A DNA stretch of 58,917 bases, from the NCBI RefSeq assembly GCF_025965855.1, contig NZ_JAOPWB010000237.1:1-58917 (forward strand). Direction: 5' to 3'. A model generated the notes under the pieces. It was not told the DNA's origin. It saw only the letters and a list, made by a program, of their open reading frames with translations, and did no database searches. Each line of letters opens with the position of its first letter. Positions within the stretch are counted from its first letter, which is position 1. Origin of the DNA: Mycobacterium sp. Its GTDB lineage: Bacteria > Actinomycetota > Actinomycetes > Mycobacteriales > Mycobacteriaceae. This document shows, piece by piece, positions 51,561-58,917 of the stretch. The position numbers and the translations under genes are program-made.

Positions 51561-53201
51561 TTGACCGCGCAATTGGCCGGCCATCTGACCCATGCCACCG
51601 AGCAGCCCTACCTCTCTCGGCGGCAGAACTGGGTCAACCAACTGGAACGGCACGCGCTGATGCAGCCGACCGCGACAGCGCTGCGGTTCCTGGGCAAAAC
51701 GGTCACATGGCAGGCCTTGCACCGCCGGGTGGTGGCGCTGGCCGATGCGTTGAGCCGCCGAGGGGTCGGCTTCGGCGACCGGGTCATGATCCTGATGCTC
51801 AACCGCACCGAATTCGTCGAGGCGGTGCTGGCCGTCAACTCGCTGGGGGCCATCGCGGTCCCGCTCAACTTCCGGCTCACCTCGGCGGAGATCGTCTTCC
51901 TGGTCGAGGACTGCGAAGCGCGCGTGCTGATCACCGAAGCGGTGCTCGCTCCGGTGGCCGCCGGGGTTCGCGACATCCAGCCGATGCTCGACACCATCGT
52001 GGTGGCCGGTGGATCGACCGACGAAGGCGGGTTCGGCTACGAAGACCTCATTAACGAGCCCGGCGACCCACGCGGCCCCGTTGACATCCCGAACGATTCG
52101 CCGGCGCTGATCATGTACACCTCGGGCACCACCGGCCGGCCCAAAGGCGCGGTGCTGACCCACACGAATCTGACCGGCCAGATGATGACCGGGCTGTACA
52201 CCAACGGCGCCGATATAAATAGCGACGTCGGTTTCGTCGGTGTCCCGTTCTTTCACATCGCCGGCGTCGGCAACCTGCTGGCGGGCCTGCTACTGGGCGT
52301 CCCGACGGTGATCTATCCGCTGGGTGCGTTCGACCCCGGGCAGCTGCTCGACGTGTTGGCCGCGGAAAAGGTCACCAGCCTGTTTTTGGTCCCCGCGCAG
52401 TGGCAGGCGGTGTGTGCCGAGCAGCAGGCACGACCCCGTGAGCTGAGTTTGCGGGTGATGTCGTGGGGGGCCGCCCCGGCGCCGGACGCGTTGCTGCGGG
52501 AGATGTCGGCAACGTTCCCCGGGACCCAGATACTGGCCGCGTTCGGCCAGACCGAGATGTCGCCGGTGACCTGCATGCTGCTCGGTGAGGACGCGATCCG
52601 GAAGCGCGGCTCGGTGGGCAAGGTGATCCCCACGGTCGCCGCCCGCGTGGTCGACGAAAACATGAGTGACGTCGCCGTCGGCGAGGTGGGAGAGATCGTC
52701 TACCGGGCGCCGACGTTGATGAGCGGCTACTGGAACAACCCGGAGGCCACCGCGGAGGCCTTCGCGGGCGGTTGGTTCCATTCGGGGGACCTCGTTCGGA
52801 TGGACGAGGACGGCTACGTCTGGGTGGTGGATCGCAAGAAGGACATGATCATTTCCGGCGGCGAGAACATCTACTGCGCAGAGGTCGAGAACGTTCTCGC
52901 CGGCCATCCCAAGATCGTCGAAGTCGCCGTCATCGGCCGGGCCCACGAGAAGTGGGGCGAGGTGCCGATCGCGGTTGCGGCGGTCGCGGGCGACCCGCTG
53001 CGGCTCGATGATCTGCTCGAGTTCCTCGCCGAGCGGCTCGCGCGTTACAAGCATCCGAAGGCGCTCGAGATCGTCGATGCCCTGCCCCGCAACCCGGCCG
53101 GGAAGGTCCTCAAGACTGAGCTACGGATGCGCTACGGGGTCGCCATTATGGCCGAAAGCGCCTCCGCGGCAAGGGATTTAACGAACGGAGAGGAAGGTTG
53201 A
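51561..53201 (+). CDS. fadD5: Fatty-acid-CoA ligase FadD5
   Basis: A 546-residue AMP-forming acyl-CoA synthetase, first gene of the mce1 operon in M. tuberculosis (Rv0166, about 554 residues). Motifs: YTSGTTGRPKG (P-loop, near residue 190), GWFHSGDL, DRKKDMIISGGENIY and the C-terminal catalytic lysine in RNPAGKVLK. It activates imported fatty acids with ATP and CoA. The start is TTG, with GGGGAAGGGGAGG just upstream. A 215-bp gap follows before yrbE1A, larger than expected inside an operon. Confidence 0.95.
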   Translation: MTAQLAGHLTHATEQPYLSRRQNWVNQLERHALMQPTATALRFLGKTVTWQALHRRVVALADALSRRGVGFGDRVMILMLNRTEFVEAVLAVNSLGAIAVPLNFRLTSAEIVFLVEDCEARVLITEAVLAPVAAGVRDIQPMLDTIVVAGGSTDEGGFGYEDLINEPGDPRGPVDIPNDSPALIMYTSGTTGRPKGAVLTHTNLTGQMMTGLYTNGADINSDVGFVGVPFFHIAGVGNLLAGLLLGVPTVIYPLGAFDPGQLLDVLAAEKVTSLFLVPAQWQAVCAEQQARPRELSLRVMSWGAAPAPDALLREMSATFPGTQILAAFGQTEMSPVTCMLLGEDAIRKRGSVGKVIPTVAARVVDENMSDVAVGEVGEIVYRAPTLMSGYWNNPEATAEAFAGGWFHSGDLVRMDEDGYVWVVDRKKDMIISGGENIYCAEVENVLAGHPKIVEVAVIGRAHEKWGEVPIAVAAVAGDPLRLDDLLEFLAERLARYKHPKALEIVDALPRNPAGKVLKTELRMRYGVAIMAESASAARDLTNGEEG

Positions 53202-53300
53202 CGGAACCTGTAACGTTTGCCCGCTGTTGACGAAGGGTTAATTGTGCGGATGCAGTTCACACGCTCGCGGCCATCGGGTACATTCCTGTGGTCTCCGTTA

Positions 53301-53314
53301 CTACTTGCGAGTAG
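53301..53314. promoter_or_regulatory. Near-perfect 14-bp palindrome before yrbE1A
   Basis: CTACTTGCGAGTAG at 53301-53314 is palindromic except for one central T:G pair. It is in the 215-bp gap between fadD5 and yrbE1A, 103 bp upstream of the latter. It could be a protein site for an internal promoter of the mce1 transport genes. Outside this site I see no clear -35/-10 pair in the gap. Confidence 0.4.
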
Positions 53315-53416
53315 GGGGCCGATGGTCACAGACACATGGTCGGGGCAAGGTGGCGGCGTGCGACACGTTCTGCCGCGGGCCCGCCAGGCGCGCGAGGTCG
53401 AGGTGAGGGGGAAACG

Positions 53417-54232
53417 GTGACTTCGACGACCGAAAGTCGACGGGGCCCCTACTTGGTCGGCTATCTGCGCGACCAGTTGGAGACGCCGCTGACGCTCATC
53501 GGTGGGTTCTTCCGGATGTGCGTGCTGACCGGCAAGGCGCTGTTCCGCTGGCCTTTCCAATGGCGCGAATTCGTCCTGCAGTGCTGGTTCATCATGAGGG
53601 TGGCGTTTCTGCCGACCATCATGGTCTCGATCCCGCTGACCGTCCTCCTGATCTTCACCCTCAACGTCCTGCTGGCCCAGTTCGGCGCCGCGGACCTGTC
53701 CGGCGCGGGCGCCGCCATCGGTGCGGTCACCCAGCTCGGGCCGCTGACCACGGTGCTGGTGGTCGCCGGCGCCGGGTCGACCGCGATCTGCGCGGACCTG
53801 GGTGCTCGCACCATCCGCGAGGAGATCGACGCGATGGAGGTGCTCGGCATCGACCCCATCCACCGTCTGGTGGTGCCCCGGGTGATCGCCGCGACCCTGG
53901 TCGCCACGCTGCTCAACGGGCTGGTTATCACCGTCGGTCTGGTCGGCGGCTACCTGTTCGGGGTGTACCTGCAGAACGTGTCGGGCGGGGCGTACCTCGC
54001 CACCCTGACCACCATCACGGGCCTCCCGGAGGTGATCATCGCCACGGTCAAAGCCGCCATGTTCGGCCTCATTGCCGGCCTCGTCGGCTGTTACCGCGGG
54101 CTGACCGTGCGCGGCGGCTCCAAGGGCCTGGGCACCGCCGTCAACGAAACCGTGGTGCTCTGCGTGGTCGCGCTGTATGCGGTCAACGTGGTGCTGACCA
54201 CCATCGGTGTGCGATTCGGAACGGGGCGCTGA
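53417..54232 (+). CDS. yrbE1A: MCE-associated permease YrbE1A
   Basis: A 271-residue membrane permease of the MlaE/YrbE family with five or six hydrophobic helices and the coupling-helix motif REEIDAMEVLG. With YrbE1B it forms the inner-membrane pore of the Mce1 lipid importer, driven by the ATPase MceG encoded elsewhere. The GTG start at 53417 (VTSTTESRRG) follows GAGGGGGAAAC; a longer frame back to 53336 has no family sequence. The next gene begins one base after its stop. Confidence 0.94.
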   Translation: MTSTTESRRGPYLVGYLRDQLETPLTLIGGFFRMCVLTGKALFRWPFQWREFVLQCWFIMRVAFLPTIMVSIPLTVLLIFTLNVLLAQFGAADLSGAGAAIGAVTQLGPLTTVLVVAGAGSTAICADLGARTIREEIDAMEVLGIDPIHRLVVPRVIAATLVATLLNGLVITVGLVGGYLFGVYLQNVSGGAYLATLTTITGLPEVIIATVKAAMFGLIAGLVGCYRGLTVRGGSKGLGTAVNETVVLCVVALYAVNVVLTTIGVRFGTGR

Positions 54233-54233
54233 C

Positions 54234-55103
54234 ATGTCGACCGGTGCCGTGGTGCGCGCCCGCTTCCCGCGGGCGGTCGAAAACCTCAACCGCTATGGCG
54301 GTGCCTTCGGCCGCGGGATCGACGACATCGGGCAGATGGCCTGGTTCGGGGCGGTGGCCCTCGGGCACATCCCGCACGCGCTGCGCAACTACCGCAAGGA
54401 AACCCTGCGGCTGATCGCCCAGATCGGCATGGGCACCGGCGCAATGGCCGTTGTCGGTGGCACCGTCGCGATCGTCGGTTTCGTGACGCTGTCCGGCAGC
54501 TCCCTGGTCGCCATCCAGGGCTTCGCGTCCCTCGGAAACATCGGCGTCGAGGCGTTCACCGGCTTCTTCGCCGCGCTGATCAACGTGCGCATCGCCGCGC
54601 CCGTCGTCACCGGCATCTCGATGGCCGCCACGGTCGGCGCCGGCGCCACCGCGGAGCTGGGTGCCATGCGCATCAGCGAAGAGATCGACGCGCTCGAGGT
54701 GATGGGCATCAAGTCGATCTCGTTTTTGGCGACCACGCGGATCATGGCCGGGCTGGTGGTGATCATTCCGCTCTACTCGCTGGCGATGATCATGTCGTTT
54801 TTGTCGCCGCAGATCACCACGACGGTGCTGTACGGACAGTCCCATGGCACCTACGAGCACTACTTCCGGACGTTTTTGCGCCCCGACGACGTGTTCTGGT
54901 CGTTCGTGGAGGCCATCATCATCACGGCGGTGGTGATGATCACCCACTGCTTCTACGGGTACAACGCCGGCGGCGGGCCCGTCGGCGTGGGCGAGGCCGT
55001 CGGCCGATCGATGCGCTTCTCGCTGGTGTCGGTCCAGGTTGTAGTTTTGGCCGCCGCGTTGGCGCTGTACGGCGTCAACCCCAACTTCGCATTAACGGTG
55101 TAG
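54234..55103 (+). CDS. yrbE1B: MCE-associated permease YrbE1B
   Basis: A 289-residue partner permease, the length I recall for Rv0168. It has several membrane helices (GTVAIVGFVTLSG, VTGISMAATVGAG, MAGLVVIIPLYSLAMIMSFL) and the coupling motif SEEIDALEVMG. It pairs with YrbE1A; the two are separated by one base and coupled in translation. Mce1 imports fatty and mycolic acids across the inner membrane. Confidence 0.94.
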   Translation: MSTGAVVRARFPRAVENLNRYGGAFGRGIDDIGQMAWFGAVALGHIPHALRNYRKETLRLIAQIGMGTGAMAVVGGTVAIVGFVTLSGSSLVAIQGFASLGNIGVEAFTGFFAALINVRIAAPVVTGISMAATVGAGATAELGAMRISEEIDALEVMGIKSISFLATTRIMAGLVVIIPLYSLAMIMSFLSPQITTTVLYGQSHGTYEHYFRTFLRPDDVFWSFVEAIIITAVVMITHCFYGYNAGGGPVGVGEAVGRSMRFSLVSVQVVVLAAALALYGVNPNFALTV

Positions 55104-55105
55104 CC

Positions 55106-56455
55106 ATGACCACCACATCAGGGCCCGCCGGAAAGATCAACCCGCCCCGCAACCCGCCGTACAAGCTGGCCGGGGTCGCAGTTCTTGTCGTCGCGGCCGT
55201 GCTTCTCGTCCTGGTATACGGGCAGTTCCGGGGCGACTTCACCCCGAAGACCAAGCTGACGATGGTCGCCTCGCGGGCCGGCCTGGTCATGGATCCCGGC
55301 TCCAAGGTCACCTACAACGGGGTGGAGATCGGCCGGGTCGCCAGCATCTCCGAGATCGTGCGCGACGGCAGGCCGGCCGCCAAGTTCAGCCTCGACGTGT
55401 ATCCGAGATACCTCAAGCTGATTCCGGCGAACGTGAGCGCCGACATCAAAGCGACCACGGTGTTCGGCGGTAAGTACGTGTCGTTGACGACGCCGCAAAA
55501 CCCGTCGCCGCAACGGATCACACCGCAGACCGTGATCGACGCCAGAACCGTGACCACGGAGATCAACACGCTGTTCCAGACCCTCACCGAGATCGCGCAG
55601 AAGGTCGACCCGGTGAAGCTGAACCTGACGCTGAGCGCCGCCGCGCAATCGCTGGCCGGCCTGGGTGACAGGTTCGGTCAGTCAATCGTCAACGCCAACG
55701 CGATCCTCGACGACGTCAACCCGCAGATGCCGCAGGCACGTCACGACATCCAGCAGCTGGCGGGCCTCGGCGACACCTACGCCAACGCCGCGCCGGACCT
55801 CTTCGACTTCCTCAACAACGCGGTCGTCACGTCGCGCACGATCAACCAACAGCAGAAGGATCTCGACCAGGCGTTGTTGTCGGCGGCCGGCTTCGGCAAC
55901 ACCGGCGCCGACATTTTCGAGAGGGGCGGGCCATACCTGGCGCGTGGGGCCAAAGACCTGGTGCCCACGGCCGAGCTGCTGGACACCTACAGCCCGGAGC
56001 TGTTCTGCACCGTGCGCAACTACCACGACATCGAGCCGAAGGCCACGACGTTCCTCGGCGGCAACGGCTACTCGCTGAATGCCCACACCGAGCTGCTGTC
56101 GGGCTTGGGGCTGCTTCTGAACCCCCTCTCGGCGACCACCATCATCGGTCTGATCGGCCTCTTCGCGCTGCCCACTCAGGGGCTCGCGGGGCTCGGCGGG
56201 TTGGCCGGGCTCGTGGGCGGGGCGCCCAATCCCTACATATATCCCGAAAACCTGCCGAGGGTGAACAGTCGCGGAGGACCGGGGGGCGCGCCGGGTTGTT
56301 GGCAGCAGATCACCCACGATCTGTGGCCCGCGCCCGAGTTGGTGATGGACTCCGGCAACAGCATTGCGCCGTACAACCACCTAGACACCGGTTCGCCATA
56401 TGCGATCGAGTACGTCTGGGGACGCCAGGTAGGGGATAACACGATCAACCCATGA
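55106..56455 (+). CDS. mce1A: Mce1A, MCE-domain substrate-binding protein
   Basis: A 449-residue Mce protein. An N-terminal membrane helix (AGVAVLVVAAVLLVLVYGQF) is followed by the MCE domain (about residues 40-120, VASRAGLVMDPGSKVTYNGVEIGRV), a helical needle region, and a glycine- and leucine-rich C-terminal part. Six Mce proteins form a hexameric tunnel from the inner membrane to the mycomembrane. It begins two bases after yrbE1B and overlaps mce1B by four bases (ATGA). Mtb Mce1A is 454 residues. Confidence 0.93.
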   Translation: MTTTSGPAGKINPPRNPPYKLAGVAVLVVAAVLLVLVYGQFRGDFTPKTKLTMVASRAGLVMDPGSKVTYNGVEIGRVASISEIVRDGRPAAKFSLDVYPRYLKLIPANVSADIKATTVFGGKYVSLTTPQNPSPQRITPQTVIDARTVTTEINTLFQTLTEIAQKVDPVKLNLTLSAAAQSLAGLGDRFGQSIVNANAILDDVNPQMPQARHDIQQLAGLGDTYANAAPDLFDFLNNAVVTSRTINQQQKDLDQALLSAAGFGNTGADIFERGGPYLARGAKDLVPTAELLDTYSPELFCTVRNYHDIEPKATTFLGGNGYSLNAHTELLSGLGLLLNPLSATTIIGLIGLFALPTQGLAGLGGLAGLVGGAPNPYIYPENLPRVNSRGGPGGAPGCWQQITHDLWPAPELVMDSGNSIAPYNHLDTGSPYAIEYVWGRQVGDNTINP

Positions 56456-57492
56456 AAATCACTGGTACCCTCGTCCGACTCGGCATCTTCTCACTGGTGC
56501 TGGTGCTGTTCACTGTGATGATCATCGTGGTGTTCGGCCAGATGCGCTTCGACCGCACCTACGGGTACTCGGCGGAATTCACCAACATCAGCGGGCTGCG
56601 GCAGGGCCAATTCGTCCGGGCCTCGGGTGTGGAGATCGGCAAGGTCAGTTCGGTGAAGCGGGTCGACGGCGGCAGGCGGGCCCAGGTGGACTTCAGCGTC
56701 GACCGCGCGATCCCGCTGTATCAGTCGACCTCCGCCCAGATCCGCTACCTCGACCTGATCGGCAACCGGTACCTGGAGCTCAAACGCGGCGAGGGCGAGG
56801 GCTCCGACAAGGTTCTGCCGCCGGGCGGATTCATCCCCGCGTCGCGGACCTCGCCGGCGCTTGACCTCGACGCGCTCATCGGCGGTTTCAAGCCGCTGTT
56901 TAGGGCGTTGGATCCGCAAAAGGTCAATACCATCGCCACGGCCCTGGTCACGGTGTTCCAGGGGCAGGGCGGAACCATCAACGACATCCTCGACCAGACC
57001 GCGCAGCTGACCTCGCAGCTCGGGGAGCGCGATCAGGCGATCGGCGAGGTGATCAAGAACCTCAACATCGTCCTGGACACCACGGTTCGGCATCGCCAGC
57101 AATTCGATCAGACCGTCAACAACCTCGAAGTCCTGATCACCGGGCTGAAGGGCCACAGCGATCAGCTGGCCGGCGGGACCGCCCACATCAGCAATGCGGC
57201 GGGGACGGTGGCCGATCTGCTGGCCGAGGACCGCGGCCTGCTGCACAACAGCCTCAACTACCTCGACGCCGTTCAGCAGCCGCTCATCGATCAGCGTGAA
57301 CAGCTGAACGACTTCATCCACAAGGTGCCGACCGCGCTGAACATGATCGGCCGCACCATCGGTTCCTACGGCGACTTCGTCAACTTCTACGCCTGCGACA
57401 TCACCCTCAAGCTCAACGGGTTGCAGGCCGGTGGTCCGGTGCGCACGGTGCGGCTCTTCCAGCAGCCGACGGGCAGGTGCACGCCGCAATGA
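56452..57492 (+). CDS. mce1B: Mce1B, MCE-domain protein
   Basis: A 346-residue Mce protein, the length I recall for M. tuberculosis Mce1B. An N-terminal membrane segment (LVRLGIFSLVLVLFTVMIIVVF) and MCE domain (AEFTNISGLRQGQFVRASGVEIG) precede a helical stretch with QLTSQLGERDQAIGEVIKNLN. No lipobox. The ATG overlaps the mce1A stop (ATGA), and its own stop overlaps the mce1C start (ATGA), so all are coupled. It is part of the Mce1 importer tunnel. Confidence 0.93.
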   Translation: MKITGTLVRLGIFSLVLVLFTVMIIVVFGQMRFDRTYGYSAEFTNISGLRQGQFVRASGVEIGKVSSVKRVDGGRRAQVDFSVDRAIPLYQSTSAQIRYLDLIGNRYLELKRGEGEGSDKVLPPGGFIPASRTSPALDLDALIGGFKPLFRALDPQKVNTIATALVTVFQGQGGTINDILDQTAQLTSQLGERDQAIGEVIKNLNIVLDTTVRHRQQFDQTVNNLEVLITGLKGHSDQLAGGTAHISNAAGTVADLLAEDRGLLHNSLNYLDAVQQPLIDQREQLNDFIHKVPTALNMIGRTIGSYGDFVNFYACDITLKLNGLQAGGPVRTVRLFQQPTGRCTPQ

Positions 57493-58917
57493 GAACGCTG
57501 GAACCTGCCAATCGGGTGCGCATCGGCGTGATGGGCATCCTTGTGACGCTCCTCGTCATCGGCGTCGGTCAAAGCTTCACGAGCGTGCCCATGCTGATGG
57601 CCAAACCGCACTACTACGGGCAGTTCACCGACACCGGCGGTCTCAGCACCGGCGACAAAGTGCGCATCGCCGGCCTGGACATCGGGAAGGTGGAGAGCCT
57701 CAAGATCGACGGCGACCACGTCTTGATCAAATTCAATCTCGGCACCGCAAGCATCGGCACCGAGAGCCGACTGGCCATCAAGACGGACACCATCCTGGGC
57801 AAGAAGGTCCTCGAGATCGAGAATCGGGGCAGCCAGGAGCTGCGGCCGGGGGCCACATTGCCGATCGGGCAGAGCACCACGCCGTATCAGATCTATGACG
57901 CGTTCTTCGACGTGACCAAGGCCGCCCAGGGGTGGGACATCGACACGGTCAAGCAGTCACTGCATGTGTTGTCGGAGACGATCGACCAGACCTACCCGCA
58001 CTTGAGCTCCGCGCTCGATGGCGTGGCCAAGTTCTCCGACACGATCGGCAAGCGCGACGAGGAGGTCAAGCACCTGCTCGCCCAGGCCAATCAGGTGGCC
58101 AGCATCCTGGGTGACCGCAGCGACCAGATCGACCGGCTGCTGGTCAACACGAAGGTGCTGCTGGCCGCTTTCAACGAGCGCGGCCAGGCCATCAACGCAT
58201 TGCTGGGGAACATCGCCGCCTTCTCCGAACAGGTGAAGGGATTCATCAACGACAACCCCAACCTGAACCACGTGCTGGAACAGCTGCGCACGGTCAGCGA
58301 CATCCTGGTCCAGCGCAAAGACGACCTCGCCGCCGGTTTCACCGAGGTCGGCAGGTTCCTCCCGTCGCTGAACGAGTCCATCGCGTCCGGACCGTTCTTC
58401 AAGGTGGTGCTGCACAACCTGGCGCCCTACCAGATCCTGCAGCCGTGGGTCGACGCCGCGTTCAAGAAGCGCGGCATTGACCCGGAGAACTTCTGGCGCA
58501 GCGCCGGTCTGCCGGAGTTCCGGTGGCCCGACCCGAACGGCGCCCGGTTGCCCAACGGCGCGCCGCCGCCGGCGCCGCCGGTGCTGGAGGGGACCCCGGA
58601 TCATCCGGGACCGGCCGTGCCGCCAGGGTCGCCGTGCTCGTACACGCCGGCCAATCCCGGTGGCAACGTGACCGTCGGGGACGAGGGTCTGCCGCGGCCG
58701 TGGAACCCGTTGCCCTGCGCGGGCGCGACCATCGGCCCCTTCGGTGGCCCCGGCTTCCCGGCGCCGGTGGACGTCGCGACGTCGCCCCCGAACCCCGACG
58801 GCCTGCCGCCCACCCCGGGCATCCCGATCGCGGGGCGTCCGGGGGATCCGCCTCCGAACGTTCCGGGCACGCCGGTGCCGATACCGGCGCAAGCGCCGCC
58901 GGGCGCGCGCACCGAGA
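57489..58917 (+). CDS. mce1C: Mce1C, MCE-domain protein (3' end cut by window)
   Basis: At least 476 residues are in the window and no stop is reached. N-terminal helix (VRIGVMGILVTLLVIGVGQS), MCE domain (FTDTGGLSTGDKVRIAGLDIGKV), then helical repeats (RDEEVKHLLAQANQVASILG) and a long proline- and glycine-rich tail (APPPAPPVLEG, PPTPGIPIAGRPG) that is typical of Mce1C. The M. tuberculosis protein is 515 residues, so about 40 are missing. It starts within the mce1B stop. mce1D should follow outside the window. Confidence 0.92.
   Translation, partial: MRTLEPANRVRIGVMGILVTLLVIGVGQSFTSVPMLMAKPHYYGQFTDTGGLSTGDKVRIAGLDIGKVESLKIDGDHVLIKFNLGTASIGTESRLAIKTDTILGKKVLEIENRGSQELRPGATLPIGQSTTPYQIYDAFFDVTKAAQGWDIDTVKQSLHVLSETIDQTYPHLSSALDGVAKFSDTIGKRDEEVKHLLAQANQVASILGDRSDQIDRLLVNTKVLLAAFNERGQAINALLGNIAAFSEQVKGFINDNPNLNHVLEQLRTVSDILVQRKDDLAAGFTEVGRFLPSLNESIASGPFFKVVLHNLAPYQILQPWVDAAFKKRGIDPENFWRSAGLPEFRWPDPNGARLPNGAPPPAPPVLEGTPDHPGPAVPPGSPCSYTPANPGGNVTVGDEGLPRPWNPLPCAGATIGPFGGPGFPAPVDVATSPPNPDGLPPTPGIPIAGRPGDPPPNVPGTPVPIPAQAPPGARTE

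Noticed and set aside
56491..57489. Long minus-strand frame opposite mce1B
   Set aside because: Shadow of mce1B; no ribosome site and no recognised domain.

Overview
The window is chromosomal DNA from a Mycobacterium, most likely a slow-growing non-tuberculous species. The evidence is the high GC content, three PE proteins with a C-terminal PE-PPE hydrolase domain, a WhiB protein, PtpB, CYP138, many TetR regulators, a PntAa/Ab/B transhydrogenase and the start of an mce1 operon. Gene order follows M. tuberculosis Rv0134 (ephF) to Rv0171 (mce1C), from memory of that genome, but with insertions, losses and decayed genes. I assign no species.

Layout. 1-5053 is accessory: a tract without a convincing gene, an alpha/beta hydrolase-adenylate cyclase fusion, and a DUF1214/TetR/sulfotransferase cluster. 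5089-14636 is the ephF-to-CLC backbone (ephF, TetR, cyp138, msrA, Rv0138-0142-like genes, a CLC protein) with an added Dps gene. It also holds two relics: a one-base-frameshifted molbindin and a 57-codon stub of a methyltransferase. 14762-22781 has a pirin-TetR pair, three tandem SAM methyltransferases, then aldehyde dehydrogenase, SDR and quinone reductase (Rv0147-0149-like). 22804-34539 has PE1, PE2, ptpB, fadE2, a DUF1348 gene, pntAa-pntAb-pntB, a 41-residue gene, a TetR gene and a PE4-like gene. 34674-38060 is an insertion with a hydrolase, two oxidoreductases and a WhiB4-like gene. 38130-39479 is the Rv0161-like FAD oxidase.

39588-48347 is a catabolic island with no counterpart that I recall in M. 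tuberculosis, where adhE1 (Rv0162c) would lie. It carries a TetR regulator, two hotdog thioesterases, an SMP-30 lactonase, an LLM F420 oxidoreductase, an acyl-CoA dehydrogenase, a class III CoA-transferase, a two-domain DUF427 protein and two pseudogenes. Five promoter-like elements of one design (GTGACA, 16-18 nt, TA-rich hexamer) lie here, and at least three end 7-9 nt before a start codon, which suggests co-expressed leaderless transcripts. 48374-58917 returns to the backbone: an iron-type alcohol dehydrogenase, Rv0163- and Rv0164-like genes, mce1R divergent from fadD5, then yrbE1A, yrbE1B, mce1A, mce1B and a 3'-truncated mce1C.

The strongest non-coding signals are two 16-bp palindromes 33 bp apart in front of cyp138, a palindrome in front of pirin, a 47-bp inverted repeat between fadE2 and the DUF1348 gene, a four-codon leader ORF overlapping pntAa, three 13-bp tandem repeats ending at a TetR stop codon, and the shared promoter element of the island. 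I saw no rRNA, tRNA, CRISPR array, insertion sequence or prophage.
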